Below, one piece after another: positions 11,643 to 23,836 of a stretch of 64,000 nt of DNA. Below the pieces are notes generated by a model, which ran no database searches, was not told the origin of the DNA, and saw only the letters and a list, made by a program, of their open reading frames with translations. Origin of the DNA: Hirsutella rhossiliensis (lineage: Eukaryota > Ascomycota > Sordariomycetes > Hypocreales > Ophiocordycipitaceae); the NCBI RefSeq assembly GCF_020360975.1, contig NW_025408689.1:124001-188000 (forward strand), read 5' to 3'. Both the position numbers and the translations under genes were made by a program. Within the stretch, counting starts at the first letter, position 1. Each line of letters begins with the position of its first letter.

Positions 11643-12007
11643 ATTTTAGCGCTCTAACGCTTTATAGCTAAGATCGTAAGATCGCTTTAGCGCTTTAACG
11701 CTCTTAGGTAATAGGATTACTTAGTACTCTCGGCGATCTAAGAAAGCTTTAAAGATATATAAAGAAGGAATAGAATACTCTTTTGATAGATAACTTAATA
11801 GCTTTTAATATTATAATTATTAGGATCTTTATTATAATCTTATCTTTAATTTTAATTACTTAATTACCTAGTTATAGTCTATAGTCTATAACCTTTAACT
11901 TATTACTAATATAATATACTTATTATTACTTAGACTATGCCTTATTATATCTATTAATATAAACCCCTTAATAGGCTTATCCCTTAAGAATAATACTAGT
12001 TATTATA
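11643..12007 (+). repeat. gypsy C 5' LTR (left end truncated)
   Basis: Inverted match to the gypsy A LTR at 54881-55256. It includes CTCTCGGCGATCTAAG and the shared 3' part common to gypsy B LTRs, and ends AGTTATTATA. The first bases are replaced by the copia LTR fragment. Confidence 0.75.
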
Positions 12008-12414
12008 TATTAAAAGCTCTTATTTAGTATAATACCGCGTTACTTTAAGTAATATTATAACTATTAATATACCTATATAGTAAGCTAGAATAACTAACTT
12101 TAGAGCTATTATATTACCTTAGGATATAATACGCGAGATTATTACCCTTCGATATAAGGTATAGTTACTTAAGAATAAAAGAGGTAATAAATAAGTTAAG
12201 GACCTTAAAGAAGTAGTTAAACTAAAATAGCTAAGACTATATAATAGTACTTATAATATACTTTAAGACTTTCTTACTTAACTTAAGGCCTACTATTAGT
12301 TTTACCCTATTAAACTCTTAAACCTAGTTAAAAAAGTACTTTATATAAGAAATTTTTTATTTAAAATAGTACTCGCTTAGTTTAGACTTATTTTAAGGGA
12401 TTTTCTTAATAACT

Positions 12415-12979
12415 CTTAAGGTATATAAGCAAAAGCGGAATTTTAGGAAATCAAGGAATCACGTAAGACTACGTAATAGAGGGGAAGAAGGAGTATAAGG
12501 TAGGATTTTCAACGGAATTTATTAGTAGTATATTAGTATATAGAAGAGGTGTTAAAGTTAATGATTTACTATCTATTTACTAGCGGACATGCTGTCTTAT
12601 ATAGACAATTATAGCTGAACGGAAGAACCTTTCGGGACCAGATTTAGGCTGCCGTATAGCCCTAAGACTAGGAAATTCCGTGAAACCTCGAGTGAATCTA
12701 GAAGTGTCTTGGTTCCACTGATATTCGTGTTTAAAGGAGGTTGGTCGTGCTAGTGTTCTTAAGAGGTCTTAGCTAGCATTCTAAGCTAGCTCTGTTCCTT
12801 CGATTCCCGATTATACGATATCCGGCAACCCGTTTAATGCATAATAACATGAAAAATAACGAGCGATTCTTACTCTATAGGATGAGATTTTATCTATAAT
12901 TAACATACTACTTATTAGCTTATATAATCGGGAGAGTATATTATAGCTGCTTTATTTATAGTAGGAACACCGTTCCTTA
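12415..12979. mobile_element. hAT-like short insertion with little RIP
   Basis: A 565-bp segment flanked by the perfect 8-bp duplication TAATAACT (12407-12414, 12980-12987) inside gypsy C Gag. The empty site is seen in gypsy B near 49430-49450. Unlike everything around it, the segment keeps many CA and TG dinucleotides and ordinary base composition. Ends are CTTAAGG... and ...TTCCTTA, a weak inverted repeat (TAAGG). Inside are a perfect 7-bp inverted repeat (AGCTAGC 12771-12777, GCTAGCT 12785-12791) and a terminal hairpin AGGAAC/GTTCCT near 12963-12977. There is no ORF of useful length. The 8-bp TSD suggests mobilisation by a hAT transposase elsewhere. No second copy occurs in this window. 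Confidence 0.7.
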
Positions 12980-13487
12980 TAATAACTAACTAGTATAATA
13001 AGATAATAAGATAGATAAAGTCTTTACTAGTTTCTATAGATTTAAAGAAGCTATTATAAAGGTATTTAAAATAACTAATAAAGAATAAAAAGCTAAATAA
13101 AAACTTTAAGAGCTTTAATAAAGAATATTATTATTAGATTATATTATAAATTTCTATTAAGTTACCTTAAAACTTAATTAAGATAACGAACCTTTTATAT
13201 TATAATTTTATAATAAGCTTAAAGAAAAAGTTAAGGATAAGCCCTATAAGGAAAATTAACTTAATAACCTTTTAAACTATATTACTATAGTAGTATAAAT
13301 CGATAATAGATAGTATATATAATACTATAAAAAGAAATAAGGAAGAGGAAACTAAAACCCTTTTTATAAAAATAACTTTAACTAGTACGCTAGCTATAAA
13401 AAAAAGTATAAAACTCTTATTACCTATACTTATATAACTAACCTAAGGAAGATAAATCTAAATATAATATAAAAAAGTAAAAGAAAG

Positions 13488-13529
13488 TATTCTAATTATA
13501 AGAAAGTTAGATATTATTTTAAAGAATAT
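13488..13529 (+). pseudogene. gypsy C Gag zinc knuckle, all ligands lost
   Basis: Fourteen residues read YSNYKKVRYYFKEY, fitting the C-X2-C-X4-H-X4-C nucleocapsid knuckle with every Cys and the His replaced by Tyr (TGT to TAT, CAT to TAT). The knuckle would bind element RNA. The same four changes are present in gypsy A and gypsy B. Confidence 0.75.
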
Positions 13530-14325
13530 AGATAACCTTATAAGGAGAAGAAAATATACTAGGTACTAGCCTTAAAAGGTAAGAAATATATAAACGCTAT
13601 TAATAGATAGGAACTAAAGTATAAACTCCTTAGTTAAACTATATACTATAACGATAAATATATAGTATACCTAAGTAATAAGGATAGTATTAAATAGTTC
13701 TTAAAGCTATTAAGAAAAACCCTTATAGTAATATAATAAAAGGATATTAAAATATAAAAATAAGTTAAATTTATAAAACTAAAATACCTTTATTTTAAAG
13801 GAGTCTTTTAAAACTAAATTAAGAAGAATAGTAAACGATTTTAAGAGGATATATAAAATAAAAATTAATAATAATAATAAGTAGTTTATAAATATTATAA
13901 TAAAAAAGATATAAATATAGCCCTTATACTTATAAAACTTAAATAATAACTTAAAGAGGAATAATAAAGTATTAACGATATAAGCTCTAAAAAATAAGAA
14001 ATACCTAGAGAAATAAAAGATAAGAAGGAATATATACTACTACTTTTATTATTAAGGGAAAATACTATAATTAAAGAATACGCTTTATACTTTAAAGAAT
14101 TTAAAGAAATACTTAAAATTAAAACTTAATAAATACCTTAAATACTTATAGAAAACTAATAAACTATATTAATTTAGTATTAACTAGTACTATATAAAAG
14201 AGACTATATTATAGCTATTACTATAGTTAATGCCTTTATAGCTTTATAATAATAAATAAGGGAATTATTACTATTAATAAGGTTTAATTATTTAGTACCT
14301 TAGATATATTAAACTAAGATACTAT

Positions 14326-14783
14326 TATCGCGAAGCGTGGCCTGATTTCGCAGTTCTCGAAGATATCCCTTAGCAAGAGGGACCAAGGAAGCTAAAAACA
14401 CCCGGTGTAGAAGAAGGAGCCGAGAAGAGGTGCAGAAAGGAGGGTAGGGGCATAAGGGAAAGCATAAAGTAGCGAGAGATAAGACGGATATGCCGGAAAC
14501 GGCTATAAAGGAAGGAAAAAACCGGCAAAAAGCTCGGTAGTTAAAAGGACATTAGTGGCTTCTTTAAGCAGGATCTTCTTTATTAATTAAGATGCTAGAC
14601 GGGTATAAATAGGGGCGTTAGATAGAGGAAAGAAGGACAATTAAGGCAATATAATAATCACTCCCCTACTGCAATTGCTACCCCCGCAAGATTCAAACAT
14701 CTCTGCCCTACCTATCCGACCCCTTACTTTTAATTTCACCTTCGTGTATTTTATATACACTTCTCGTATCTCTCTTTGCGAGA
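14326..14783 (+). repeat. copia A 5' LTR
   Basis: This 458-bp LTR carries a TATA box and ends at TTTGCGAGA before the PBS. Its ends are related as inverted repeats (TGTCGCGAAG / CTTTGCGAGA). Confidence 0.95.
14604..14611 (+). promoter_or_regulatory. TATA box of copia A 5' LTR
   Basis: TATAAATA lies in GGGTATAAATAGGGGCG. The same box is conserved in other copies (TATAAATA at 20410-20417, TATAAAGA in B, C and E), which fits the U3 promoter position. Confidence 0.6.
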
Positions 14784-14800
14784 GTTATAAGCCCGGGAGG
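14784..14800 (+). other. copia A primer-binding site
   Basis: GTTATAAGCCCGGGAGG immediately follows the 5' LTR. The less mutated copy C reads GTTATGAGCCCGGGAGG, complementary to the CCCGGGCTCATAAC anticodon arm expected of a fungal initiator tRNA-Met. It lacks the usual TGG start, so priming is probably by a cut half-tRNA, as known for Drosophila copia. Confidence 0.7.
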
Positions 14801-14928
14801 AATAGTATTCCTATACCTTCCGGCTGCTATAAAAGGCACCCTTCTTGCATCCCTCGTGGCTCCCTTTTACCCCTCTTACTAGAAAAGCCGATTTTTAACC
14901 GACTTTTCTGCCCCCTCTTTCCGCAACA

Positions 14929-17900
14929 ATAATAAAAATCGACTCCTCTACCATCCCTACGGTCCGTAGGACGATTCTTACAGAGCCCTAAGATTAGGAT
15001 AAGTGGGTAAAGGAGCTACGGGCTCGTATAGACAGAACTATCCACAATTTAGTCTTCTCTGACAAGCAGGACCCTCTCGAGCCCCCTCTTCGTCCTAGGG
15101 CAACGGACTTTATAGAGGGAGCTACCCTCTTCTCTAAGCTAACCTCTGCATAATAGAGAGCTTTTTCTGCTGCCTTAGGCGACTACGAGAGTCACCGAAA
15201 GGAATACCTTTACGAGACGAAGTTGCTAACGGCTGCTCGTACGGCGATAACGGAATCCGTTAGTGCCGTAAAGCTAATCTCTCTTCGAGAGGAAGAGACT
15301 CCTAGGCAGTGGCTTTTAAAGCTCGAGACCTTAATAGCTCCCTCGAGAGGTTATATAACTGACCGTATTAGGAAGACCTATACGGCCTACCTAGGAGCTT
15401 TTTCTGCTAGGAACCTACTAGCTTCTTCGGCTAGCTAAGTAGGAAGAAATCCTCGAGGAAGCTAACTAATACTTCCTAATAGAAGCTCTTTCCGGCTAGT
15501 AGCTACGGGATATATCTCTGCTAATAAAGCCTATTAGTAACGGTTACTCGACTATCTTTCGAGAGGCTAGCCGGGAACTAAACGAAGAGGCTGCTAGGGT
15601 ACAACAGTAAGCAGTCTTATTCCTTCGTGGCCAGCACTCGACACAGACAGCACGACCTATAGCTGCTGCAGCCCCTGTTGCTGCGGCCCCCGCTGCTGCT
15701 GCTGCGGCTGTTGCTCCTTCGGCTCCTCCTCCCTCGAGAGCCTTAACCCCGTCCTCAACAGCTGCCCCAGTCCCGGCCCCGGCTTCGCCTTTTGCACCGG
15801 GCCCGGTCCCGTCTATCAGACCGGCCCGACTAGTCCCCTAATAGACCTTTTAGTCCGTTAGTCGAAAAATCAGGGAACTAGTCGAAATCGAACCTCTTCG
15901 TTAAAATCAGCAATAAGGGGTAAAAAGGGGGGGTTTTTAAGTAGACCTTCCGGACCGGGACGAGGATTCCTCGAAGAAACAATATACGAGGAGGAATCGA
16001 CCTACCTGCCAAGCGTGCAAAAAGCCCCATCGGCTAGAGGACTGCTAGCAGGTCTTCGAGGAAAACCGACCTAAAGGAATCAACCCTTTAAAGAGGCTAC
16101 GAGAAACAGTATAACAGTCTCTTAAGGAGGACCCCTCGTTATAGAAGAAGATAGACGAGATTCGGGTTGCTAAGAAATAGCAACTAATAACGCCGCTGCC
16201 CTTATTCGAGCCGTAAATTTAAGGAAAAATCGTTAGTATAGCAAATCCGGCATTCGTCTTCCCTACGGATTAGCAAGACCAACCGTTAGGACCCTCCGAC
16301 TATCCCCTACGAAAATCAGCTATCCTCGACTCTAGTGCTTCCCTCGATATCTGCAATACACTCTCACGATTCCGGTCCTTTAAGAAGGCACGGAGGGAAT
16401 ACCTTATTGCCGGGGAATTAACCGTACGGATAGAAGGGTACGGAAGGGTAAATTTCACGATAAAATTACCTAACGGGTCTATACGAATTCTTCGACGAAA
16501 AAGGGTAGCTTTTTGCCCTCGATTTTTAACGAGCCTGATTTCCTTCCGCCTTCTTCGAGAGGAAGGAATCTTCTAGGATACGACGTCTAAGCCTATAAGG
16601 CTAGTCTAGAAGAATCAGACCATTAGGCTTATCGAGGAGAAATTCGGTTAATTTGTTCTCGAATTCCGACCTATCCTTAGGAAGGAACCACTCGAGAAGT
16701 TAGCTTTCCCTGCTAGGAGGGTAGGATCCAAGGACCCTCTTCTAGCAGCCCAAGGAGACGGTCTTCTTTAGCACGCACGACTCGGTCACCCGGGCCCCCT
16801 AGCTTTATATAAGCTAGGCCAACAACAGGGCGTACGAATAAGGGGCCCAAAGACCGTCGAATGCGAACACTGCGGCCAAGGAAAGACCAGGAGACGAATT
16901 TCTAGACGGACCCTAATACGGCCGGACTAGCCGTATAAGGAAATTTAGGTCGATTAGACCGACGTCTCAAGGGACCAGGAAAGCTTCGTTAGGGTAATGT
17001 TTTTTATAGACGCCTTTTTAGGGATAGTTTTCCCCTATTTCTTACGGACCTACCTAAGTAAGCATAACTAGTCTGCCCTTAGGGACTTCGTTAACTAGAT
17101 AAAATCCTACTTCGGCTACGAGGTAAAGAAGATACGGTCTAACGGAGAGCTATTTACGAAGGATATCTTAAATTAGCTTCGAAAAAGGGGCATTTTACCC
17201 CTCCCGTTAGCACCGAATACCTAGGCCTAGAACGGAGGGGCAGAAAGATTAGGAGGTGCTGTGATAGAAAGGGCCCGTACGATAAGACTTGCTGCAAAGC
17301 TTCCACACGACCTTTAGAGGGAAGTCGTTAAGACCGCCTATTACCTTCGGAACCGGACCCCAAGGGACCCTAGGGGACCAAGGGACTATAGGGACCAAGA
17401 GACCCTTTTTAAGATCTAAGGAATAGACTGGAAATCCCCCCTCGAGCTCTTTACGAAGAAGAGGGCCTCGCTAGCCTACCTTCGTGCCTACGGCTATAAG
17501 GCATACGCAATGACTGCCGATATATAGCTAAAAAGGAAGAAGAAAAGAAAGCTTAATCCTAGAGCCTTTATTAGTTACCTCGTTAGGTATAATTCTACGA
17601 ATATCTTCCGGATCTAGATTCCTCTTCTACGGAAGGTTATTTCGACTAGGGATATAATTTTCGACGAATCTAGCTTCTTCGACAGAAAGAAGGATTAACA
17701 ACCCCTCTTACTTATACAACGTTAGCTAATTTAGAAGATCTAAATCCCCCCTTCCTAATAGTCTTAAGAAGAGGTCCTAGACGAGGAAACGGAAGAAGAA
17801 ACCGACGTCGAAGTAGTCGAGGATAACGCCGACTTCGAAGAAGAGGAAGCTGCTAGATCAGATAATCTAGACGAAGAAGGAGACTATAGGAAAGCAGTAG

Positions 17901-19849
17901 AGCTAGAATACGCCTACCTCCCTACGCCTCCTCTTATAGAATAAGAAGAAGATCTAGAAGCAGCTTTTTTAGTTAGTCTTCCCGTCTCGACCCTAAGGGG
18001 GCTCGAAGGATTCCCCGGCGGCCTTTTATCCCTGCTTCGAGAAGCAAAGGAAGGTATAGGGCCCGATACGAAAGAAGACTAGTTTCTCCCCTATTTCGAT
18101 CGTTTTTCCGACTTCTACCTAACGCTAATAGAAGACGGTTCCCACGGAGCGTTCACAGCAGGCCGGCTTTTTAAGCCAGTATTAGCAAGGAAGGTACACA
18201 AAAGAGACCTCCCGGACCTACCAGCAAACTAGAAGCAGCTAGAAAGACACCCCTTTAGAGACTAGTTTTTCTAGGCCTAGAAAGACTACCTAGCCTTACA
18301 CGAAGAGATAGGGTCTTTCGAAGAGGTCCTTAAGGAAAAAGCAAGAGGAAAATAGGTCCTTAGCTATAAGTAGGTCTTTATCTATAAGACTAATAAACAC
18401 GGCTTCCTTTAAAAGTGCAAAGCCCGGCTAGTTATCTATAGGAATTAATAGGAAAAAGGGGATTTACCTACTAGGGCAACCACCCTAGCTAGGATGTCTT
18501 TTCGGACCCTTATAGCTATAGTAGTAGAATTCGACCTCGAGCTCGATTAGATAGATATAGTTAACGCCTTTATTAACTGCCTACTCGAGGAAGAAGAAGT
18601 TATCTATATACGCCTTCTACTAGGCTTCTAATAGCTAGGAAAGGTTCTACGGCTTAGGAAAGCTCTATACGGACTACGAAGATCACCCCTTCTTTAGCAA
18701 CAGTATTTAATAGGTTCCCTCGAAGCCCTAGGCTTTACGAAAGTCCCTTAAGAACCGTATATAATATAGAAGGGTAAAATCACGGTCTTCTTCTACGTCG
18801 ACGACATTATCTAGGCCTACCTAAAAGAGGAAGAAGCTGCTGCTAGGGAGGCTATACGAGGCCTACAATAAAGGTATAAGATAACTAGGCTAGGGGAGCT
18901 AAAGTAGTTCCTAGGGATACGAATCCTTAGGAATAGGTCCTAACGGACAATCTAGCTTACCTAAGACGCCTATATCGATAAGGTCGCTTATAAATTCCTC
19001 CCTAATTCCCTCGATAAGAAGCTTCCCTCTACGCCTATATTAGACGAAGAGCTTTTGCCTAATCCGTCCTTTTAAGCTAGGGAGTAAGAGAAACACTAAT
19101 ATTAATAGAAGGTAGGCTCCCTGCTTTTTTTAGCTATTTCTACTAGACCGGATATCTCTTTTATAGTCTCCCGGCTAGCTAGGTATAACTAGAATCCTAG
19201 CCCTAGGCATTAAGAAGTAGCAGATAGAGCTATCCTTTATCTCTATTTAACGAGATTATATAGTCTACGCCTAGGAGGGTAGGGAAGGAAATAAGCTGCC
19301 GAAATCTTCCTTTATTCGAGCGATTCGTCCTTTACGGATAATTCCTTAGATAGAAAGAGCTTATAAGGGTATATTATATCCCTTTTTAGAGGAACTATTG
19401 CTTAGAAAGCTTCGAAGTAGGCTACCGTTACGACTTCTAGTACGGAGGCAGAGTTACTAGCTCTTTTAGAAGCGTTAAAAGAAGCGATTTTCCTTAGCCG
19501 GCTACTAATATCGTTACGACTATAAATTCCGTCCCCGTTAGCTATAGAATGCGATAACACGCAGACTATACGAATTCTTATAGAGGAAAACAGTAAGCTG
19601 TCGACCCGGCTACGGCATATCGATATCTACTAGCATTGGTTACGCTAAGAGGTCTAAAGGGGACTTATTTCCGTCCGTTAGGTTCTAACGGCATTAATAA
19701 AAGCCGACGGTCTTACGAAGCCCCTGCCGAAGCAGAAGCTAGCTGTCTTTTTACAGTAAATTAGGCTAGAAGACGTTCGAGAGAAGCTGTCCTTAGAAGC
19801 CCGCCTTAAGAGTCTACGAGAGGAGCTAATAGCCCGTACGAGAAGGTAA
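14929..19849 (+). pseudogene. copia A Gag-Pol relic
   Basis: This is the polyprotein of a Ty1/copia element. The start codon of copy C (ATG) is ATA here at 14929-14931. The stop TAA is at 19847-19849. Visible landmarks in order: an Ala-rich low-complexity Gag tail (15655-15790); a CCHC knuckle C-X2-C-X3-H-X4-C at 16007-16045; retropepsin DSSA (DSGA with Gly to Ser) at 16328-16339; the integrase HARLGH motif at 16772-16789 and CEHC ending 16873; the GGAERLGGAVIERA-like integrase core near 17236; RT YVDD at 18794-18805; and copia RNase H with the HIDIYWHW block near 19616. Many Gln and Trp codons are stops, so it is not functional. The knuckle and YVDD survive. Confidence 0.9.
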
Positions 19850-20120
19850 CGTCTACAGCCGAAGAAAAGGAAGAGGTTTTTCCCTTTAGAGGGCCCCCTA
19901 TTTTAATTGGGTTTTTCCCTTCTAAGAAGGCCCCCTTTCTTATAGGACTTTCCCCTCTTTAGGCCCCTTTTCCTTAAGTAGGTCTAAAAGAGCCTAGGGA
20001 CCCGAAAGGGCCCCTGCTTTCCTCGAGTAAAGGGAGAAGTGCAGAGCTAAGAACCTCCTCTATACGCTTACTAGCCCGAAGCCGTATTAGCTATGCCCTT
20101 ACTATAAGGGCAGGCCATAG

Positions 20121-20131
20121 CTAAGGGGGTG
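20121..20131 (+). other. copia A polypurine tract
   Basis: CTAAGGGGGTG ends right at the 3' LTR start (TGTCGCG at 20132). This is the expected second-strand primer site and is shared with the TRIM. Confidence 0.8.
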
Positions 20132-20589
20132 TGTCGCGAAGCGTGGCCTAATTTCGCAGTTCTCGAAGATATCCCTTAGTAAGAGGGACTAAGGAAGCTA
20201 AAAACACCCGGTGTAGAAGAAGGAGCCGAGAAGAGGTGCAGAAAGGAGGGTAGGGGCATAAGGGAAAGCATAAAGTAGCGAGAGATAAGACGGATATGCC
20301 GGAAACGGCTATAAAGGAAGGAAAAAACCGGCAAAAAGCTCGGTAGTTAAAAGGATATTAGTAGCTTCTTTAAGCAGGATCTTCTTTGTTAATTAAGATG
20401 CTAGACGGGTATAAATAGGGGCGTTAGATAGAGGAAAGAAGGACAATTAAGGCAATATAACAATCACTCCCCTACTATAATTGCTGCCCCCGTAAGATTT
20501 AAACATCGCTGCCCTACCTATCCGACCCCTTACTTCTAATTTTACCTTCGTGCATTTTATATATACTTCTCGCATCTCTCTTTGCGAGA
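20132..20589 (+). repeat. copia A 3' LTR
   Basis: This 458-bp LTR is the same length as the 5' LTR and differs by scattered C/T and G/A changes. TSD ACTAT follows at 20590-20594. Confidence 0.95.
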
Positions 20590-20594
20590 ACTAT

Positions 20595-22759
20595 TCTTAG
20601 TAACTATATATTTATAAGTAAGGGTTCGCTTAGTAAAACTATTAAAGAAAAGAACTATAATAAGTTAAATACTTAGGTAGTTCCTAAGTATTTTCCTTTA
20701 GTTTATATCCTTTTTATTTAATAAGGTATTCTTATTACTAACCTTATTTTCTTATATTTAGTATTTATTTTATTTTATATTATTAATCGTCGTTAACTTT
20801 AATATTTTCCTATAGTTTAGCGTTTTTATAGCGCTATTTTTAATAATAAGATAGAAAATATTAAGTATATCTATATTATTATTAATAGTATAAGTATATA
20901 GTTAACTTTTAAAATAGTTTTCTTAACTTTAAATATATTATATTTCTTAAAATCTAATTTATTACTAAGTTATTTTATTTTAATATTTTATTATATAAAG
21001 TAAACTATATCTCCCTTTTAAAAGATTAGTCCCTAGAATATTTTTTAATTATAATAAGTAGATATTTATTCTTTAATAAATTAAAGTTCTTATTATATTT
21101 ATTTATATAACTTTTATAGCTAATCTACTTATAATATCGCTTATTCTACTTATAGTCCTTATTAAATAACCTTAAATACTTCTAGCTTATATCTATAATT
21201 AGTATATACTAATAAGAGCTTAGTTATTTTTATAACTAAGCTATTATAAGCTAGTTATACTATTAGTAGCTATTTAACTTAATTGTTTTATTTATAACTA
21301 ATATAGTATTATAAATACTATTTAAGCGTTTAGTTAAGTCGTTTTATTTATCTATTTATTTATAGGTAATAAGCTATACTAAGCTTATATTTCGTCCTTA
21401 ATTATAATATAAGAGCTTACTAAAACTTAGCTATAAATATACTTCTTTTATTAAAGATAATCTTATTTAGTAGTCTATAATTACTAATAACTATTTATAA
21501 GAATATATATACTAGCTCTTCTATATTACTTACTTTTCTATATAGTTAGAAGTATCTATACTTTATTAATCTAGTAGTAATAATAAATATACTATTATAC
21601 TTAATATTAGTTATAAGTTCTTTTAATAGTAATAGTATTATAATATAGTTAAAAGCTATTAAATCCTATAGTTTCCTTATTACTAGTAGCGGTTATAATT
21701 CTCTATATAGCTTATATTATTTAGCTTTACTTTATATATAAAGTTTATTTTTTTTATAACTTATTATACTACTTCCTTAAGCTATAAGAAGTTATATTAC
21801 TATTTAATCCGTTTTATTATTCTTTAGACTCCTTAGTATCTATATATTAAATACTTATATATATCTTATATAACTTTATCTTATAATTCTAGTAGTACTT
21901 AGATTTTAGTTTTATATATTAAAACTCCTAAATATTCTATATTATATCCGTTTAGTACTTTATATTCTTTTATTTATTTTAGGATCTTTTAATAAGCTAA
22001 GTCGTTAGGTTATTCTTTAAATATTATATTTAGCTATAATTACTAGTAGTTCCTATTTTTATTAATTTCTAGGAGCTATCCTTTTACTATAAGTGCCTTT
22101 ATATTATAGTTACTTTATTGACTAAAGGTATTAGCTCGACCGTTTTTTATTCCTTTTTTATAGATTATTTTATAGTCGAGTTCTAATATATATTTAGCCT
22201 ATTAGATCTATCGTCCGTTTAACTATTACGTTATTATAAAATATAAGATATTCTTATAGTTTATATAGACCTTAACTTTATATTTACTTTTAAGAAAGTA
22301 GTATTAAAATTCCTTAAAATCTTAAATAATTATAAGGAATTCTTTATCTTAGATAAAGTAATTAAGTTCTATAATATATAGCTTCTTTAAGTAGAATATA
22401 ATTAGTTATAGTCTTCCTTTTTTATTTTTTTTATCCGATTTATACTCTTAAAGTAAAGTTTAATATATTAGTTTTAAGTTCGATTTATTATTATAAACTA
22501 AAGGTAGTTAAGACTAGTTCTTATATAATAGTAGTTTTATTATATTTAAAACCTTCGTTAGCTTTATTATCCTATATAAATTCTTTTTCCTTTTTTATTA
22601 AGTTATATAATAGTACTATAATCTTTCTAAAATCTTTAATAAATCGTTAATAGTAATTTATAAATCCTAGGAAACTTTATATATCCTTAACGTTCTTTAA
22701 TATTAGCTATTTTTTAACTAAGCTAATCTTATCTTATTATATTTATATTTCTCTTAGTA
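20595..22759 (-). mobile_element. gypsy A (chromovirus) 3' segment: RT end, RNase H, IN, chromodomain
   Basis: Collinear with gypsy B 37430-39550 at high similarity, minus strand. It holds a chromodomain relic near 20662-20730 (YLIK-KGY pattern), then integrase and RNase H, and the RT C-terminal end by 22600-22750. The 3' LTR and PPT expected to the left are absent; copia A abuts at 20589. On the right it is interrupted by element X1 at 22760 and resumes at 30480. It is deeply RIPed with no open frame. Confidence 0.85.
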
Positions 22760-23085
22760 TAAGAAGGTATAAGTATTAAGCGTAGGATTAGGTAATCGAA
22801 AAAGCAAGTAAAAAGATCGGTCGATAGAGTATAAGGTAGGAATTCGTCTAGAATTTATAACGAGTATATAAGGGGCTAAATAATATATTAAAAGAATAGC
22901 GTTTTAAAAGATACTTATAAACTTACTTATTCTATCTACTACTCCTAGGGAAATCCTTTATCTTTTATAGACTATTACTTACCTAGTATAAGAATATACC
23001 CTTATATTCTTATTTTACTATTATAAAGAAATAATAGGTATAAGGAGGCTTTATAGAATAAGCTAGTAAAAAGAGGCTCTATAAT

Positions 23086-23571
23086 TCTCGCGAAGAGAGA
23101 TACGAGAAGTGCATATAAAATACACGAAGGTAAAATTAGAAGTAAGGGGTCGGATAGGCAGGGCAGAGGGGTTTAATTCTTATAGGAGTAGTAATAAAGG
23201 TAGGGGAGTAATTATTATATTGCCTTAATTATCCTTCTTTCCTCTATCTAACGCCCCTCTTTATACCCGTCTAGTATCTCGATTAATAAAGAAGATCCTG
23301 CTTAAAGAAGCTACTAATATCCTTTTAACTACCGAGCTTTTTGCCGGTTTTTCCCCTCCTTTCTAGCCGTTGCCGGCCTATCCGTCTTATCTCTTACTAC
23401 CTCTATAGGAAGCTATCGCCACTTCTACTTCCCCTTATACCCCTACCCTCCTTTCTGCACCTACTTTTAGCTCCTTCTTCCTTCTTCTATACCGGGTGTT
23501 TTTAGCTTCCTTAGTCCCTTATACTAAGGGATATCTCCGAGAACTACGAAATTAAGCCACGCTTCGCGATA
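23086..23571 (-). repeat. copia B 3' LTR
   Basis: 486 bp, from TCTCGCGAAG to CTTCGCGATA on the plus strand. The PPT complement CACCCCCTTAG follows. Confidence 0.95.
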
Positions 23572-23836
23572 CACCCCCTTAGCTATAGCTTACCCCTTAA
23601 GGGCATAGCTAATATAGCTTCGGGCTAGTAAGCGTATAGAGGAGGTTCTTAGCTCTGCACTTCTCCCTTTACTCGAGGAAAGCAAGGGCCCTTTTAGGTC
23701 CCTAGGCTCTTTTAGACCTACTTAAGGAAAAGGGGCCTAAAGAGGGGAAAGTCCTATAAGAAAAGGGGGAAAAACCTAATTAAAATAGGGGGCCCCCTAG
23801 AGGGAAAAGCCTCTTCCTTTTCTTCGGCTGTAGACG

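Larger units (their letters stand above)
11643..14325 (+). mobile_element. Ty3/gypsy chromovirus 5' segment (gypsy C, LTR-Gag)
   Basis: The reverse complement aligns with the 5' ends of gypsy A (54881-55256 LTR) and gypsy B (48200-49845 body). It contains a 5'-truncated LTR (11643-12007) and then a Gag region with a zinc-knuckle relic at 13488-13529. A 565-bp insertion at 12415-12979 has an 8-bp TSD. Similarity to gypsy B Gag is clear to about 14250, then weak. PR, RT and IN do not follow; copia A starts at 14326. A plus-strand PR-RT-IN piece at 55345-58750 could be the rest of this element, with roughly 0.9 kb missing between them. All frames are broken by RIP. Confidence 0.75.
14326..20589 (+). 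mobile_element. Ty1/copia element A, complete, RIPed
   Basis: A 6,264-bp element with 458-bp LTRs (14326-14783, 20132-20589) and TSD ACTAT at 14321-14325 and 20590-20594. The 5' LTR begins TATCGCGAAG (TGTCGCGAAG in the 3' LTR) and both end TTTGCGAGA. The PBS follows directly and the PPT precedes the 3' LTR. The interior has copia order Gag, PR, IN, RT, RNase H. It belongs to the short-LTR subtype shared with copia D. The left flank reads as plus-strand gypsy C and the right flank as minus-strand gypsy A, so it sits on a junction between opposed gypsy pieces. Confidence 0.95.

Noticed and set aside
12797..12809. T-arm-like CCTTCGATTCCCG in the little-RIPed insertion
   Set aside because: Only a partial B-box match, and no matching acceptor or D-arm could be paired. 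Treated as chance.
14675..14932. 85-codon ORF across the copia A LTR end and leader
   Set aside because: It covers LTR, PBS and leader sequence, is not conserved in frame in other copies, and has no domain.
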